Positions 35,745 to 45,677 of a stretch of 64,000 nucleotides of DNA are shown one piece after another (the stretch's first letter is position 1; each line of letters opens with the position of its first letter). Under the pieces are notes generated by a model. That model was not told where the DNA came from and did no database searches. It was given only the letters and a program-made list of their open reading frames with translations. A program made the translations under genes and the position numbers. Where the stretch lies: positions 144,158,152-144,222,151 of the forward strand of contig OZ026515.1 of assembly GCA_964019695.1 (NCBI GenBank), given 5' to 3'. This DNA is from Loripinus fragilis (lineage: Eukaryota > Mollusca > Bivalvia > Lucinida > Lucinidae).

Positions 35745-35942
35745 TAATTCTTTGCATGCTGGGTAATTCTTGCATGCTTTTTTGTCATCTGCTGGTTGTT
35801 TTCAAATAACTTTTTTAAAAAAACTTTTACAAATACCATCATAAGAGTACCACAGATCAGAACCAACATTTTGTCAGACCTGATTGTGGCCCAAACTGTT
35901 TGCAAAGGTTATCAGCAGATACACTAGCGGTCAAAGAGATAA
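35745..35942. mobile_element. family B MITE 37 bp after exon 2
   Basis: ATAATTCTTTGCATGCTGGG to CACTAGCGGTCAAAGAGATA with a reduced core (CAGATCAGAACCAACATTTTG / CAGACCTGATTGTGG). The outer motifs match the family. Confidence 0.82.
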
Positions 35943-36077
35943 GTCTTTCCTTGCTAACGACAACTTTTGTCGTCTGCTTGCTAGCGGCAACCTTTGCAGA
36001 CAGTTTGGACCCCGATCAGAAATTCAGAATGTCGGTCCTGATCTAGATCTAAACCGTTAGACACTCTGATATTCATC

Positions 36078-37332
36078 ATCATATATCATAATCGGATTTT
36101 TGATTAACGTGCAGGTGCAGGGGCATCATCCACATCAGTGGGCCCCTTTCCAGGTAACTGGCTAGCTGCACGCATAGCAGATCTCACACCTGATCTCCAG
36201 GTGCTCCTTTCTTGAGGGTCAACTGTGGTGAGCTTCCACTCACGGCAGTCTGTCTCTTGTCAGTTTCTTCCATGTTTGCTTGGGCCTCCCTGCCCCCCGC
36301 TTGCCGTCAATCTGCATATCATATGCTGTTCTGATTGCACCACTCGAACGCGCCACATGCCCAAACCAGCGAAGCCTTCTCTCTCTCAAAATGAGGTCGA
36401 GGTCCTCAAGCTGAAGCTTTGCCAGTAGCTCGCTTGACCTTACCCTGGCCACATCCTCTGGCTTGATACTGCAGATCTGTCTGATCATGGCCCTATCATT
36501 GCGTTGCAAGCGCTGCAGGTTCGTCTTGGTAAGTGACCAAGTTTCACTGGCATGGAGCATGGCCCTCCGCACGCAAGAGTTGTACACATGGCCACGGGTC
36601 TTGTAAGAGAGGTGGCGGGATGTGAGAACTGGTAGTAGCTCCCTGAACTTCTTCCAGGCGGTTTTCACACGAGTAGTTACCGCCATTTCACAGCCTCCAC
36701 CGGCAGAAAGCATGTCACCTAGGTAGCAGAAGGAAGCTACCACCTCAAGCTTATCAGGTCCGACCTGGACTTCACTCTGTGGTCTGCCGTCAATAGGGCG
36801 AGCATTTCCCATGCACCGTGCACACCTATAATCAGGATTTGGTGTCAGTCGTTGTAGCTCACTGCATTTCTTATGCACCCAAAGTTTGCAGCCATTGTAG
36901 TAGATGCTGTTGTTGCCTACTCCTGTACGACAGACAGCGCATGGGTATTCGCCTGAACTCTGCAAGAGGTCCAGGCCTGTACCACAGATCATGACCTTTG
37001 TCTTTCCTGCATTTACCCTCAATCCCTTCTTCTCCATGGCTTCTTTCCATATCAAGAGCCTCCTGACACATTCCTCTAGGGAGTCAGCAATGATGACAAG
37101 ATCGTCTGCATATAGGTCCTCCCAGGGAACACCAGCCTGAAACTCACGTGACAAGGCCTCCAGCACAATGATGAAGAGCAAGGGACTGAGTACGGATCCC
37201 TGATGGACCCCGACCTTCACCTCAAACTCTTTGCTGAAACCCTCGCCAACACGAACCCGGCTTCGTGCATTAGCGTACATTCCCTGGACTAACCGCACAA
37301 TCCATTCCTCAACGCCTAGCTTTCTCATTGTT
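36078..37332 (-). mobile_element. truncated non-LTR retrotransposon inserted in a family B MITE
   Basis: The flanks are the two parts of one family B MITE: 35945-36077 ends in GACACTCTGAT plus a few bases, and 37333-37400 resumes at TTCTGAAAAAGTTAATC. The inserted piece carries the RT frame. Its 3' end, at the low-coordinate side, reads into an ATGATG-rich tail. No full-length target duplication could be defined. Confidence 0.75.
36240..37328 (-). CDS. 5'-truncated non-LTR retrotransposon reverse transcriptase fragment
   Basis: A 362-codon open frame holds the C-terminal half of a reverse transcriptase. VHQGSVLSPLLF (residues 41-52) is motif B-like and YADD (73-76) is the catalytic motif C. 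They are followed by GLRVNAGKTKVM, typical of non-LTR elements. A cysteine-rich segment at 130-172 (CxxC, C147, H152, C155, CxxC) resembles a PHD-type zinc finger. Near the C-terminus are RRLRWFGHVAR and GKRGAGRPKQTW, common in invertebrate non-LTR elements. The N-terminal RT palm and any endonuclease are missing. The frame stops at a TGA at 36240; reading the next frame carries a plausible continuation to a TAA at 36104-36106, which suggests a frameshift. Clade not resolved. Probably inactive. Confidence 0.85.
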   Translation of the reverse strand: MRKLGVEEWIVRLVQGMYANARSRVRVGEGFSKEFEVKVGVHQGSVLSPLLFIIVLEALSREFQAGVPWEDLYADDLVIIADSLEECVRRLLIWKEAMEKKGLRVNAGKTKVMICGTGLDLLQSSGEYPCAVCRTGVGNNSIYYNGCKLWVHKKCSELQRLTPNPDYRCARCMGNARPIDGRPQSEVQVGPDKLEVVASFCYLGDMLSAGGGCEMAVTTRVKTAWKKFRELLPVLTSRHLSYKTRGHVYNSCVRRAMLHASETWSLTKTNLQRLQRNDRAMIRQICSIKPEDVARVRSSELLAKLQLEDLDLILRERRLRWFGHVARSSGAIRTAYDMQIDGKRGAGRPKQTWKKLTRDRLP

Positions 37333-37618
37333 CTGAAAAAGTTAATCTTGAAAAAAAGTCAGCAGATGACAGCATGAAAAAATTACCCAGCATCCAAAGA
37401 GTTTACGCACTATACAATACAAATATATAAGTTCTCATTTATCTTTTTTAGATGTAATTCTGTTGGTGGTATTGTTTTGAGATTATCCATACTAGAATCT
37501 GGAAGCCTTATCTAAATCCATTTAGATTATAGTAGGTTGCACATGATACAGTGGGTTAGCTAACACTGAGTGTTTCTTTATTACCTAATAATCTAAAGAA
37601 AAAACATAAAAAAACAAC

Positions 37619-37668
37619 TGATCCTTGATTCTGCAAGGATCCAACTGATCCTTGATTCTGCAAGGATC
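37619..37668 (+). repeat. tandem pair of 27-bp hairpin units
   Basis: CTGATCCTTGATTCTGCAAG GATC occurs twice in a row; each unit has GATCCTTG / CAAGGATC arms. Confidence 0.85.
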
Positions 37669-37754
37669 GAGAGATATTACTTTGAAAACCCCCCACTCCC
37701 CTGTACAACAGTGTATCACATGATATGGCATCTGGGAGTGATATATAGAGAATA

Positions 37755-37860
37755 CTAGGTGAGTGTCTTTTGATATCAAATTTACCAGGCAAGGCTTCGA
37801 GAACGCTTGTTGACATAGCAAGGCTTGCCGAGCGATTCAACATGCTGGTAAACTTGATAT
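37755..37860. repeat. inverted repeat with CTTTTGATATCAA arms
   Basis: CTTTTGATATCAAATTTACC and GGTAAACTTGATATCAAAAG face each other over about 60 bp. It may be the left part of a larger element reaching about 38290, whose right part resembles 15410-15600. Confidence 0.6.
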
Positions 37861-38325
37861 CAAAAGATGCGAACCTGGTATGCTATTTATCAGCTTACCA
37901 AGTTGATTCACTCTTCAAACAAGCGAATATGACGTAATGATCAATTTTTTGTGTCGATTCAGCGTCATTGGCAACGTCGTTCAAAAAGTGCAATGTCATC
38001 ATGACCTGATAAAGGCACATGCCGTGAGATAGGCAACGTTTATCAGGCAACATGCAATGCTGCAGTTAATCTGAATGGTAAAACGTAAATTTGTAATGTT
38101 TCGCTGTCGTGCAAAAACATGATTTCAAAGTAATTTTAATGTCATATGAGAAATAGAATCTAACATTCATGCTCATGCATTATTGAATTTATTAAACTCA
38201 TTGCGAAAAGTGATAAAATGCAAGGCAAAGCCTCACATATCTCTTTCCCCCAACTCATTTAATAAATTTTATAAAACACAAGTACTCATGTAAGATATCC
38301 TCTATGTATCATTTGGTAGATTTTA

Positions 38326-38514
38326 GGGAGCGCAGTGGCTCGGTGGTAGAGTGCTTGACTAGAGACCGAGGGACCGCGGGTTCGAGCCTCACCGGCGTCA
38401 CTGCGTTGTGGTTTTTGAGCAAGACACATTTATCCTAGCTTAGTACTGGTTCAACCCAGGAAGACCCGTCCCTGTTTATGGGACGTAAAGAATCAAATCA
38501 AACAAACAAACAAA
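38326..38514 (+). mobile_element. tRNA-derived SINE (family 1), well preserved
   Basis: GGGAGCGCAGTGGCTCGGTG head and GCGGGTTCGAGCCTCACCGG with a canonical B box. The body has CTTAGTACTGGTTCAACCC and the tail is a CAAACAAAC repeat. The flanks ATTTGGTAG and ATTGGGTAG suggest a diverged target duplication. Confidence 0.92.
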
Positions 38515-38838
38515 CCATTGGGTAGTTTAATTGTTTGACACTTACTGACAGTCAATGATCAGACTAGCCTGTTTTATGCATTATATAACATAAACAATTA
38601 ACATAATAACAGTAAGAATATGAAGATGGCGCAGTGGTATCCAGATGTCTTTGTTTTTATCACTCCAGCACAAGGGGTAGGTGGCAAATTTTAAAACAAA
38701 ACTGCTTTGCAAAAGACGATCACAAATTTACACATATTGGCAATCAGTACACATATTGGCAATCAGTATAATGTTATATTTTCTAGTTTGAGCTAGTACT
38801 TTTGAAAATCAAAGGTCAAAATTTGAAGAGCTGGAGAA

Positions 38839-39031
38839 CACACCGGGTAGGCGGCATTCAAAAACGTTATCAACAATCGATGAACATGATTAAAAATTGA
38901 TAGAAACAGTGTTTTCAATTACCATTTGTTGCAAGTGGGGCGACAAATGGCGATCGAAAACACTGTTTCTATAGATTTTTTATCTATGTTCCTCAATAGT
39001 ATTGGCATTTTCTTTTGCCGCCTACCCGGTG
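38839..39031. mobile_element. family M MITE with 7-bp target duplication
   Basis: Ends CACCGGGTAGGCGGCA and TTGCCGCCTACCCGGTG. TGGAGAA lies on both sides (38832-38838, 39032-39038). Inner GATAGAAACAGTGTTTTCAA / CGAAAACACTGTTTCTATAG. Confidence 0.88.
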
Positions 39032-39094
39032 TGGAGAAGAGTGTTCAAAATTTTAGAATTTTATCTTAACCCTCACCCTACTGAACCCAGATGT

Positions 39095-39172
39095 ATCCTT
39101 TTATGAAAACAGTGTAGATCCAGATCAGCTGGCTTCTGAAGAAGCCAGCTGATCAGGATCTACACTGTTTCC
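39095..39172. repeat. family H palindrome (GCCAGCTGATC core)
   Basis: GAAAACAGTGTAGATCCAGA ... GGATCTACACTGTTTCC with CAGCTGGCTTCTGAAGAAGCC in the middle. Weaker relatives at 9450-9500 and 28255-28340. Confidence 0.75.
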
Positions 39173-39287
39173 ATGCAGCCTCAGAAACCGCTATATTAAT
39201 TGAAATCGTGCAACTGAACTGGCTGGAAAACAGAAGTGAACATGCCGTATCAATTTATTCACCAGCGCAAGGGTTAATATTTAGCAT

Positions 39288-39472
39288 AGGGCCAGTTAAG
39301 CAACTTTTTAGCCTAAAATTGCTATTATTTTCTTACCCTTCAATTTAAACATGTGTTTTGGGTACTCAAAAGAACCGTCTCATTGAGACGGTTCTTTTGA
39401 GTACCCACAACATATGTTTTGGATGAGAAATAAAGAAAATAGTTTTCCAATATGCACTCTTATCTGGAGGCC
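39288..39472. mobile_element. family C MITE, complete, perfect 22-bp arm palindrome
   Basis: GGGCCAGTTAAGCAAC to TTATCTGGAGGCCTG. The centre at 39361-39405 is a perfect palindrome: 22-bp arms around one T. Best copy of the family. Confidence 0.92.
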
Positions 39473-40359
39473 TGATTTAGAGTGAGTTTGGTACTCTAAT
39501 TCCATTGTCTTGAGAATGTCTACAGTCTGAGGCTCCAGACAAGCAAATACTGACAATAGTATTCATGAAACTATGTATACTAGACAGAAAGAAGGGCACT
39601 AGGACTGCTATCATCGCATTGCATGAAGTTTCCATGGAGAAAAAACTACTGAACTGTTTGTTTTAATACTTTTGTTTACCTGGATATCTGCGGATTTCCA
39701 GAGAACGGAAGTATTCTAAAGACAAAGTCATTGTTTTTTGGTCCAAAAACCAACTCTGGGTCATTGCAAAAGTGTCTTGGAAAGACAGGTCAACTGCTGG
39801 GAAAAGCTGTTATGGTTTTTGACAAACCAAAGCAGGATAAAAAATCACATCTCAAAAAATATGTCTGTGGTTCTCTGGCGCTATGGAACTTTTACCTGTA
39901 GCATTCTTCTAGCAGAAAAATATCTTAAGATCTGAAAAGGTTTTGACATGTAATAAGATGTTACTTAACATAATCAACCTTATGTCATTCCAGCTAATAA
40001 ATGTTTTGGGCAAAAAAAAAATGACTTAGTAGCCATTTTGTGTTAGATGCAGCCTTAGTCTGAATTAAAACAGGCTTTTTTTTCACAAACTCTGTATTGC
40101 AACAGGATAATGAGATATCTAATAATAACTATCATGTATTGGGTGTGGTAGCTCTGTGATCTCAGTAAATTACATGAGAAATAGTATGGCCTTGATATAC
40201 CTCTAAGAGTTGATTGTTCTGCTCAGGAAAAGAGTCAGATAGAATTTGAATGGGATGCGACAAACTGAGAGCGTAGACTAGTTGGAACCCAAACACTTTT
40301 TCAAACAGCTTTGACTGCACCATGACGGTTGTTTGAGCCTAAGAAGTTGATGCAGCTTA

Positions 40360-40423
40360 AAATATCTTTAATTTATCAGGTTTGGGTTCAAATTTTGTTG
40401 TTACAGCTGCACCAGTCATCCTA
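40360..40423 (+). pseudogene. decayed duplicate of the exon 3 acceptor and exon start
   Basis: TTCAAATTTTGTTGTTACAG then CTGCACCAGTCATCCTA closely matches the real junction (TTGAAATTTTGTCATTTCAG then CAGCACCAGTCATTCCTA at 40700-40737). Joined to exon 2 it would read Thr-Ala-Pro-Val-Ile-Leu-Gln and then a stop in the MITE. Confidence 0.75.
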
Positions 40424-40676
40424 CAGTAAAACGCCTCTGAAAAGAAGAACAAAATTGGTTTCCAAGACCGATTATTGCTTAATGCAGGTCAAAAGTATTG
40501 CAGAATGCTCCCCTAAAGTATTGCAGAATGCTTCAAGGGGGAGCATTCTGCAATACTTTTGACCTGCAATAAGTGATAAAGGGGAGCCTTCTGCAATACT
40601 TTTGACCTGCATTAAGCGATTATTGGACTTAAAAACCTTTGTTTTGTCTATTTTTGAGTAGCCGCATGTTTTTCTG
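40424..40676. mobile_element. family G mariner-like MITE in a duplicated splice junction
   Basis: Ends CAGTAAAACGCC and, inverted, CAGAAAAACATGCGGC, with TA flanks (40422-40423, 40677-40678). The inner AGTATTGCAGAATGC arms are repeated more than in the other copy. Confidence 0.85.
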
Positions 40677-40719
40677 TAAGTATCCTAATCTTATTCTTGT
40701 TGAAATTTTGTCATTTCAG

Positions 40720-40868
40720 CAGCACCAGTCATTCCTATCTCGGACATTAAAGGAGTCGATGCAGCAGCATTCACAAAGGCAGAAAAGGTTTTACGGTGCA
40801 AGTTGGCAGCGTTATATAGAGTAGTTGATCTTATGGGTTGGAGTCAAGGAATCTTTAACCATATTAGT
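40720..40868 (+). CDS. adducin exon 3 (start of head domain)
   Basis: The acceptor TTTCAG precedes 40720 and the donor GTAAGT starts at 40869. The exon completes Thr-108 and ends in phase 0. It encodes TAPVIPISDIKGVDAAAF followed by EKVLRCKLAALYRVVDLMGW, the strongly conserved entry into the adducin head. A decayed copy of this splice junction and the first 17 exon bases lies about 300 bp upstream (40407-40423), interrupted by a MITE. Confidence 0.97.
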
Positions 40869-41414
40869 GTAAGTAGTAGTACTAGTAAACACTTGTTTTG
40901 CTTAACACACATAGCTGGCCTCCAGGCAAGAATGCATATTTGTGTAATGTAGCCGACCAGCCAACAAACTACAACAGTGGAAAAGCATACTCAACCACTA
41001 CAAGGGTGGTTTATTCCTTTACTCGTATCATAAAAAACATGGTTTCTAATTTGCATATTGTATCCAATACGTTGCACCAACTTATACCCGTGACAAAGAA
41101 CCATTACATTACTTTTCCCTAAGAGAAGTCTTGACCTGATACTTGGTCTGGGAAATACTTTCCCTGACACTGAAACACTGATCTGACAATTGATATTATC
41201 CCAACCCTGCCATCAAACCTCTAGCTAATAGACTCTGTCAGTGGAAAAGCATGCTCACCCACCAAGGGTGATTTAGTACTTACGTAGGCTACCTTTTTAC
41301 TCATATCACAAATTGCAGGGTTTGTAATTTGCATAGAACATCTACCCGTACATCCTGTACGCTGTACGAACGCATTATACACGTGACTACGTACCATCAC
41401 ATTTGAATATTATG

Positions 41415-41550
41415 TTTCTTATTTCTCAACTAAAACATATGTTGTTCGTATTTAATGAATAAGACAATTGTTTTGAGCACCCAAAAATTCAAATTACATG
41501 TTTAAACTGATGGGTATTTAAAGAAAATAATTACAATTTTATGCTGAAAA
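41415..41550. mobile_element. family C MITE, decayed centre
   Basis: CTTATTTCTCAACTAAAACA, ATGTTGTTCG, TTGTTTTGAGCACCCAAAAA and TGATGGGTATTTAAAG. The palindrome core is partly deleted. Confidence 0.7.
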
Positions 41551-42175
41551 AGCTCATCTTGACCTTTGTGTATAATCCATAGTCCTAGAGGACCTGATTG
41601 CTATGTTCCTTCTTTCTCTGAGAAAATGTGTGTATGTACTGTAATGTGCCTTGTACTAGGGACATTTTAAGAGTATTATTCAGTCTAACTCTTTACCCTT
41701 TAATATTCAGTGCCTATCAGGCAAGCAGGCACGTAGCAAGACGGAGGCCAGGAAGCCTGGGCTTCATCATCATAAGAGCCTCGATACGAGAAGGCCTGAC
41801 TTTGTTATCTGATCAGCACCTTGGTTATTCGCTATCTGAAAAGTACAATGTAACTACATGTATGTCAGATATCTTAATTCTCCATTGATTTGGGCTTTAA
41901 CATGATGAAGTCTCTGGCTGCGCCACTGATGCAAGTGACACTACATGTATATGCTTGTGATAAACTTATACAGTGAACAAAATCTTCACTTGAACCTTCT
42001 GCCCTTTGTATACTGGAAACCCCAAAATGGGTACTTTTACCAATAGTGAAGACCCAGACAAAATGCCGCATAATGTTGCATTTCATCAGGGTTTACACTG
42101 TTTGCAAAGATGAAATTGATCTTCAGTGAAAGAAATACAATATATTGGGGAATTATAACCTTTAACCCCTCAATA

Positions 42176-42381
42176 CAGTAAAACCCTTCTTAAGCGGCTA
42201 CTCAAAAAGAAGACCAAAACTCGGTTTTCAAGACCATTTATTGCTTAATGCAGGTCAAAAGTATTGCAGAATGCTCCAAGAGGGCATTCTGCAATACTTT
42301 CGACCTTCATTAAGCTACCATTTGTCATTAAGATCTTTGTTTTGTCTATTTTTGAGTTGCAGCTTAAGACAGGTTTTACTG
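42176..42381. mobile_element. family G mariner-like MITE
   Basis: Inverted ends CAGTAAAACC(C/T)(T/G)TCTTAAGC with TA on each side (42174-42175, 42382-42383). Inner palindrome GTCAAAAGTATTGCAGAATG / CATTCTGCAATACTTTCGAC. Confidence 0.88.
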
Positions 42382-42526
42382 TATATACAATTGACCATCC
42401 TGACTTAACTATCAAACTTTATGGAAAATTCTGTTGAATTTTGGTGACTTCTATATTGTGTCAATTTGTGTGTAATACTCATGTTATACTCATGTAACTT
42501 GTTTATTGTTTTCTTTCTCATTGCAG

Positions 42527-42757
42527 GCTAGAATTAACCAAGAACAGGAACATTTTCTGATAAATCCTTTCGGGTTAAACTATTCAGAGATAACCGCCTC
42601 CTCTCTAGTCAAAATAGACATACAAGGGGAGACAATCGACCCCGGATCAACTCATCTAGGAATTAACGAGGCAGGGTTCACACTACACTCAGCTATTCAC
42701 CAGTTTCGCCCAGACATCAAATGTGTCATTCATATTCATACAACTTCATCTGTCGCT
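42527..42757 (+). CDS. adducin exon 4 (aldolase-like head core)
   Basis: Acceptor TTGCAG, donor GTAAGT at 42758, phase 0 at both ends, 77 codons (residues 158-234). It carries EQEHFLINPFGLNYSE, TASSLVKIDIQG, GSTHLGINEAGFTLHSAI and VIHIHTTSSVA. The HIH pair corresponds to two metal-binding histidines of class II aldolases such as fuculose-phosphate aldolase. By eye, the position of the catalytic glutamate in those enzymes is glycine here, which fits a structural rather than enzymatic role. That alignment is an inference. Confidence 0.97.
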
Positions 42758-42884
42758 GTAAGTTGTCTTCTCTTGTTCTAAAACTTTTCCCGCCTTTTAT
42801 GAAAAATTAAAATGTTTTGTCTTTGACATCCAGATCTGCTGATGTACTTTGGTAGACTTAATTGCAAGCAATATGAAACCAGAT

Positions 42885-42930
42885 CAGACTGCTCCTTAAA
42901 AGGAGCAGTCTGATCAGGGTTCATAGTGTT
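42885..42930. repeat. GATCAGACTG palindrome
   Basis: ACCAGATCAGACTGCTCC and GGAGCAGTCTGATCAGGG face each other. Similar palindromes lie at 46645-46690 and, decayed, at 63281-63314. Confidence 0.7.
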
Positions 42931-44516
42931 TGCTTCCATGATAGAAGTAGTCTGCAGTGTATCTGAATATATGCCGCAGAAGTATTATGCATACCACATT
43001 TTCTTCTGAACAAAATATATAAACGTTATTTTTGTAATTATTTCGACTCTTTTCCAAACAGTTTGTCAGGCATGATCTGGGTCTATACTGTTTGCAAAGA
43101 TTATCAGCAGAAAGAGTAAAGGTACCTATATTTAGTATATTATAGTAGGAGTGAAGGAATTGCCTTTTCTACTGGCAAAAGAGCACAAATAATGTGCAAA
43201 TCAGTCTGCTAAATTGATATATGTCTATTGCCCATTTGTAGATGTAAAATGTCTGATGGAAGGATCAATTTGCATAAATGTTATTTGTTTGTCCTTCTGT
43301 TTTGCTTTTCATTAGGCCAAAATGCTCAGTGTTTCGTACTAAATATTAAGTAAGTGAATAAATATCTTGTTAATATATGAATCAAACATGTGTTTCCATG
43401 CATTTAATCATGTTAACCAGGTCCCGAGGGGGATCATATGTTGAAACAAAAGCTGAAGCCTGAGGTTTTCAGCATCTCCGGAGGGACCTGGCAAATGTTA
43501 ATACATTGAAAAGTAATGTTTGATTGTAACTCATTGATATATTCACATTAATTTACAAAAAATATTGCTCTATATTTTGTATTTTGTCGCCACTTCACAG
43601 TCAGCAGATGGGTGGATGTTTTCATTAATATTTGTGTTCAATGGCCAAGCCACATATAAGAGCGATAAACTGATCAGCTGTCATAAAAAATATTTTGGCC
43701 CATAGCAGTGTATCAGTGCATTTACAGCATGTAAATTGCCTTAATATAATACATGGGTTTTAACCTTGACTGTTAAAAGAGTGTGGCATGGATTTTATAC
43801 AATGATATTGATTCAGGTCTCAATATTCTTTATACAACATGGCCTAAAACCAATAGAAGGATGTTACAAATCTCTGTCTATGATTTAACATTAAGTTCAA
43901 ATAAATGCACTGGATGCTTATTAAATATTTAGGCAAGTAGGTTAATCATTAATAGCCATATCTTAATAAAATCTGTTTAGGCGTAAAGTCTTGCAATATT
44001 GAGAAGCTTACATGAGTATCCATTATTAATACATCTATTATTAATCTCTCTTTTGGCATTGTGTCTCTGGTTATATTGATGGGATGATGGCACTTACTAA
44101 ATCAATATCAATGAGACTTAGACTAGACAAATGTTATTCTGTGAATTGGCTTGGAAATTCTCTTAATCCTTACAATGCTAAAGTTATAAAATGGAATGTC
44201 CCGATTGCAATATGTTGATAAATCTAAAGAATTTAAACAAAATGGTTCAGGAGCAGTCTGATCTGGTACCAGTTTGTTTATACAGGGATGTTAATATGAT
44301 TTGGTTTCACACTGAAAGGGTTAAGTTGATAGGATGCCTCCGTAACCAGGTCTATTTTAGGATGATAATTGGGGATATCTTTTCTAAGTTTATATCATAA
44401 AAGACCATTGAATGCATACATTATGGTACTAGCATTAAGTTATTGGGACAAGTCTATTGAACACAATATGTTGTTTGAACAAAAACAGCAAAAAAAACGT
44501 CGTTTCTACCACCTTT

Positions 44517-44670
44517 ACCAACTTTAGCATGAAATATCACTTGATTTGCAAGGTCTACACTGATGTAGGTGGTATAAAATAGTTATACCATGTTTGTCCA
44601 CCTGTATGTAAGATAATCCACTCGCTAAAGCTTGTGGATTATCTCCACGTACAGGCGGACAACCCATGGT
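44517..44670. mobile_element. family L MITE
   Basis: ACCAACTTTAGCATGAAATA, GCAAGGTCTACACTGATGTA, GTTATACCATG, GATAATCCACTCGCTAAAGC, GGTATAGC. It is the inverse of the copy at 59355. Confidence 0.82.
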
Positions 44671-45466
44671 ATAGCTATTACTTAAACCTCTTATCAGGGG
44701 CTACTGATGTAGAAAGTGTTTGTCTACTATATTTATCAGAACTCTGTAAGATGTCCATGTCCCTATTGATCAGACATGATCAAACCACAATAAAACCAAC
44801 AGTTGATGGCGGCCAAGAAAGTTGCCATGGATAAGCCTGTACACCCCGTTTTAAACTGCTGGATCCTTATACTGAGTTCTGAGGATGGTTTCACGGCCTC
44901 ATTCTTATGAAGAGTGAATATATAAGACTGGTCAAGCACACCTGCTAAACTTCATATTATACTGCCATGTGTTAGTTCCTACAGTGTCTAGTTCTTGTAG
45001 AATCAGCTTATGTCTGCTTGCACAAATATTGTAATGCTCAACTGCAGACAATTGCATTGGTTGTTTTGAACCTTGGTGTAAGAAGAAAATATACTTTATA
45101 GAATATGAGCGTACATTTGGAGATTTAATCTCTAATTCAAAGTTGATACAAGCAGATCAAGCTCTTAAGGCATTTCATGTCATAAAGATTAATTGCAGAA
45201 TTTTTTTCATTGTAAAATTGTAAGTTTTATAGCCTAGGCTTACAAGTTGCATAACTGGTCTGTCCTGTATTTATCTCTTTGCCTGCTAGTGTCATCTGCG
45301 GATAATTTATGCGAATAGTTTGGATATGTGCAGTCTGATCAGCGTCTTTGTAATTCACACTCTGGAAAGTACAATAGTTAAACTTGATACAGGCAAAATT
45401 TCAAGTTTCTAGCTATTCTCTGAACCTGGTCTGCAACCCCAAAGACAGGTTTCTCACTACCAAAAA

Positions 45467-45677
45467 ATTATTTTTCTTATATCTGAACCAAAACATATGT
45501 TATGGGTACTCAAAAGGACCGTCTCAATGAGACTGTTCTTTTGAGCACCCAAAACATATGTTTAAACTGCTAGATTAGAAAATATCTACAATTTTACGCT
45601 CAAAAATTTTGCACCCAAAACATATGTTTAAACTGCTAGATTAGAAAATATCTACAATTTTACGCTCAAAAATTTTG
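45467..45677. mobile_element. family C MITE with an exact 66-bp internal duplication
   Basis: Normal left half and core, then a segment starting GCACCCAAAACATATG at 45545 is repeated at 45611. The two 66-bp units look identical. Confidence 0.85.

Larger units (their letters stand above)
35945..37400. mobile_element. second family B MITE, interrupted by the RT fragment
   Basis: It follows the previous copy directly. Left part: TTGCTAGCGGCAACCTTTGC and the core to GACACTCTGATATTCA. Right part: TTCTGAAAAAGTTAATC to CAGCATCCAAAGAGTTTACG. Confidence 0.78.

Noticed and set aside
35484..35747. Frame starting at the internal Met of exon 2 as a separate small gene
   Set aside because: It is the body of adducin exon 2 with read-through into the intron; the upstream frame from the acceptor is conserved.
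38326..38400. Functional tRNA gene
   Set aside because: A- and B-box-like parts are present but the sequence continues into a SINE body and does not fold into a full cloverleaf by eye.
40329..40562. 77-codon frame
   Set aside because: It covers the duplicated exon 3 junction and a MITE rather than an independent gene.
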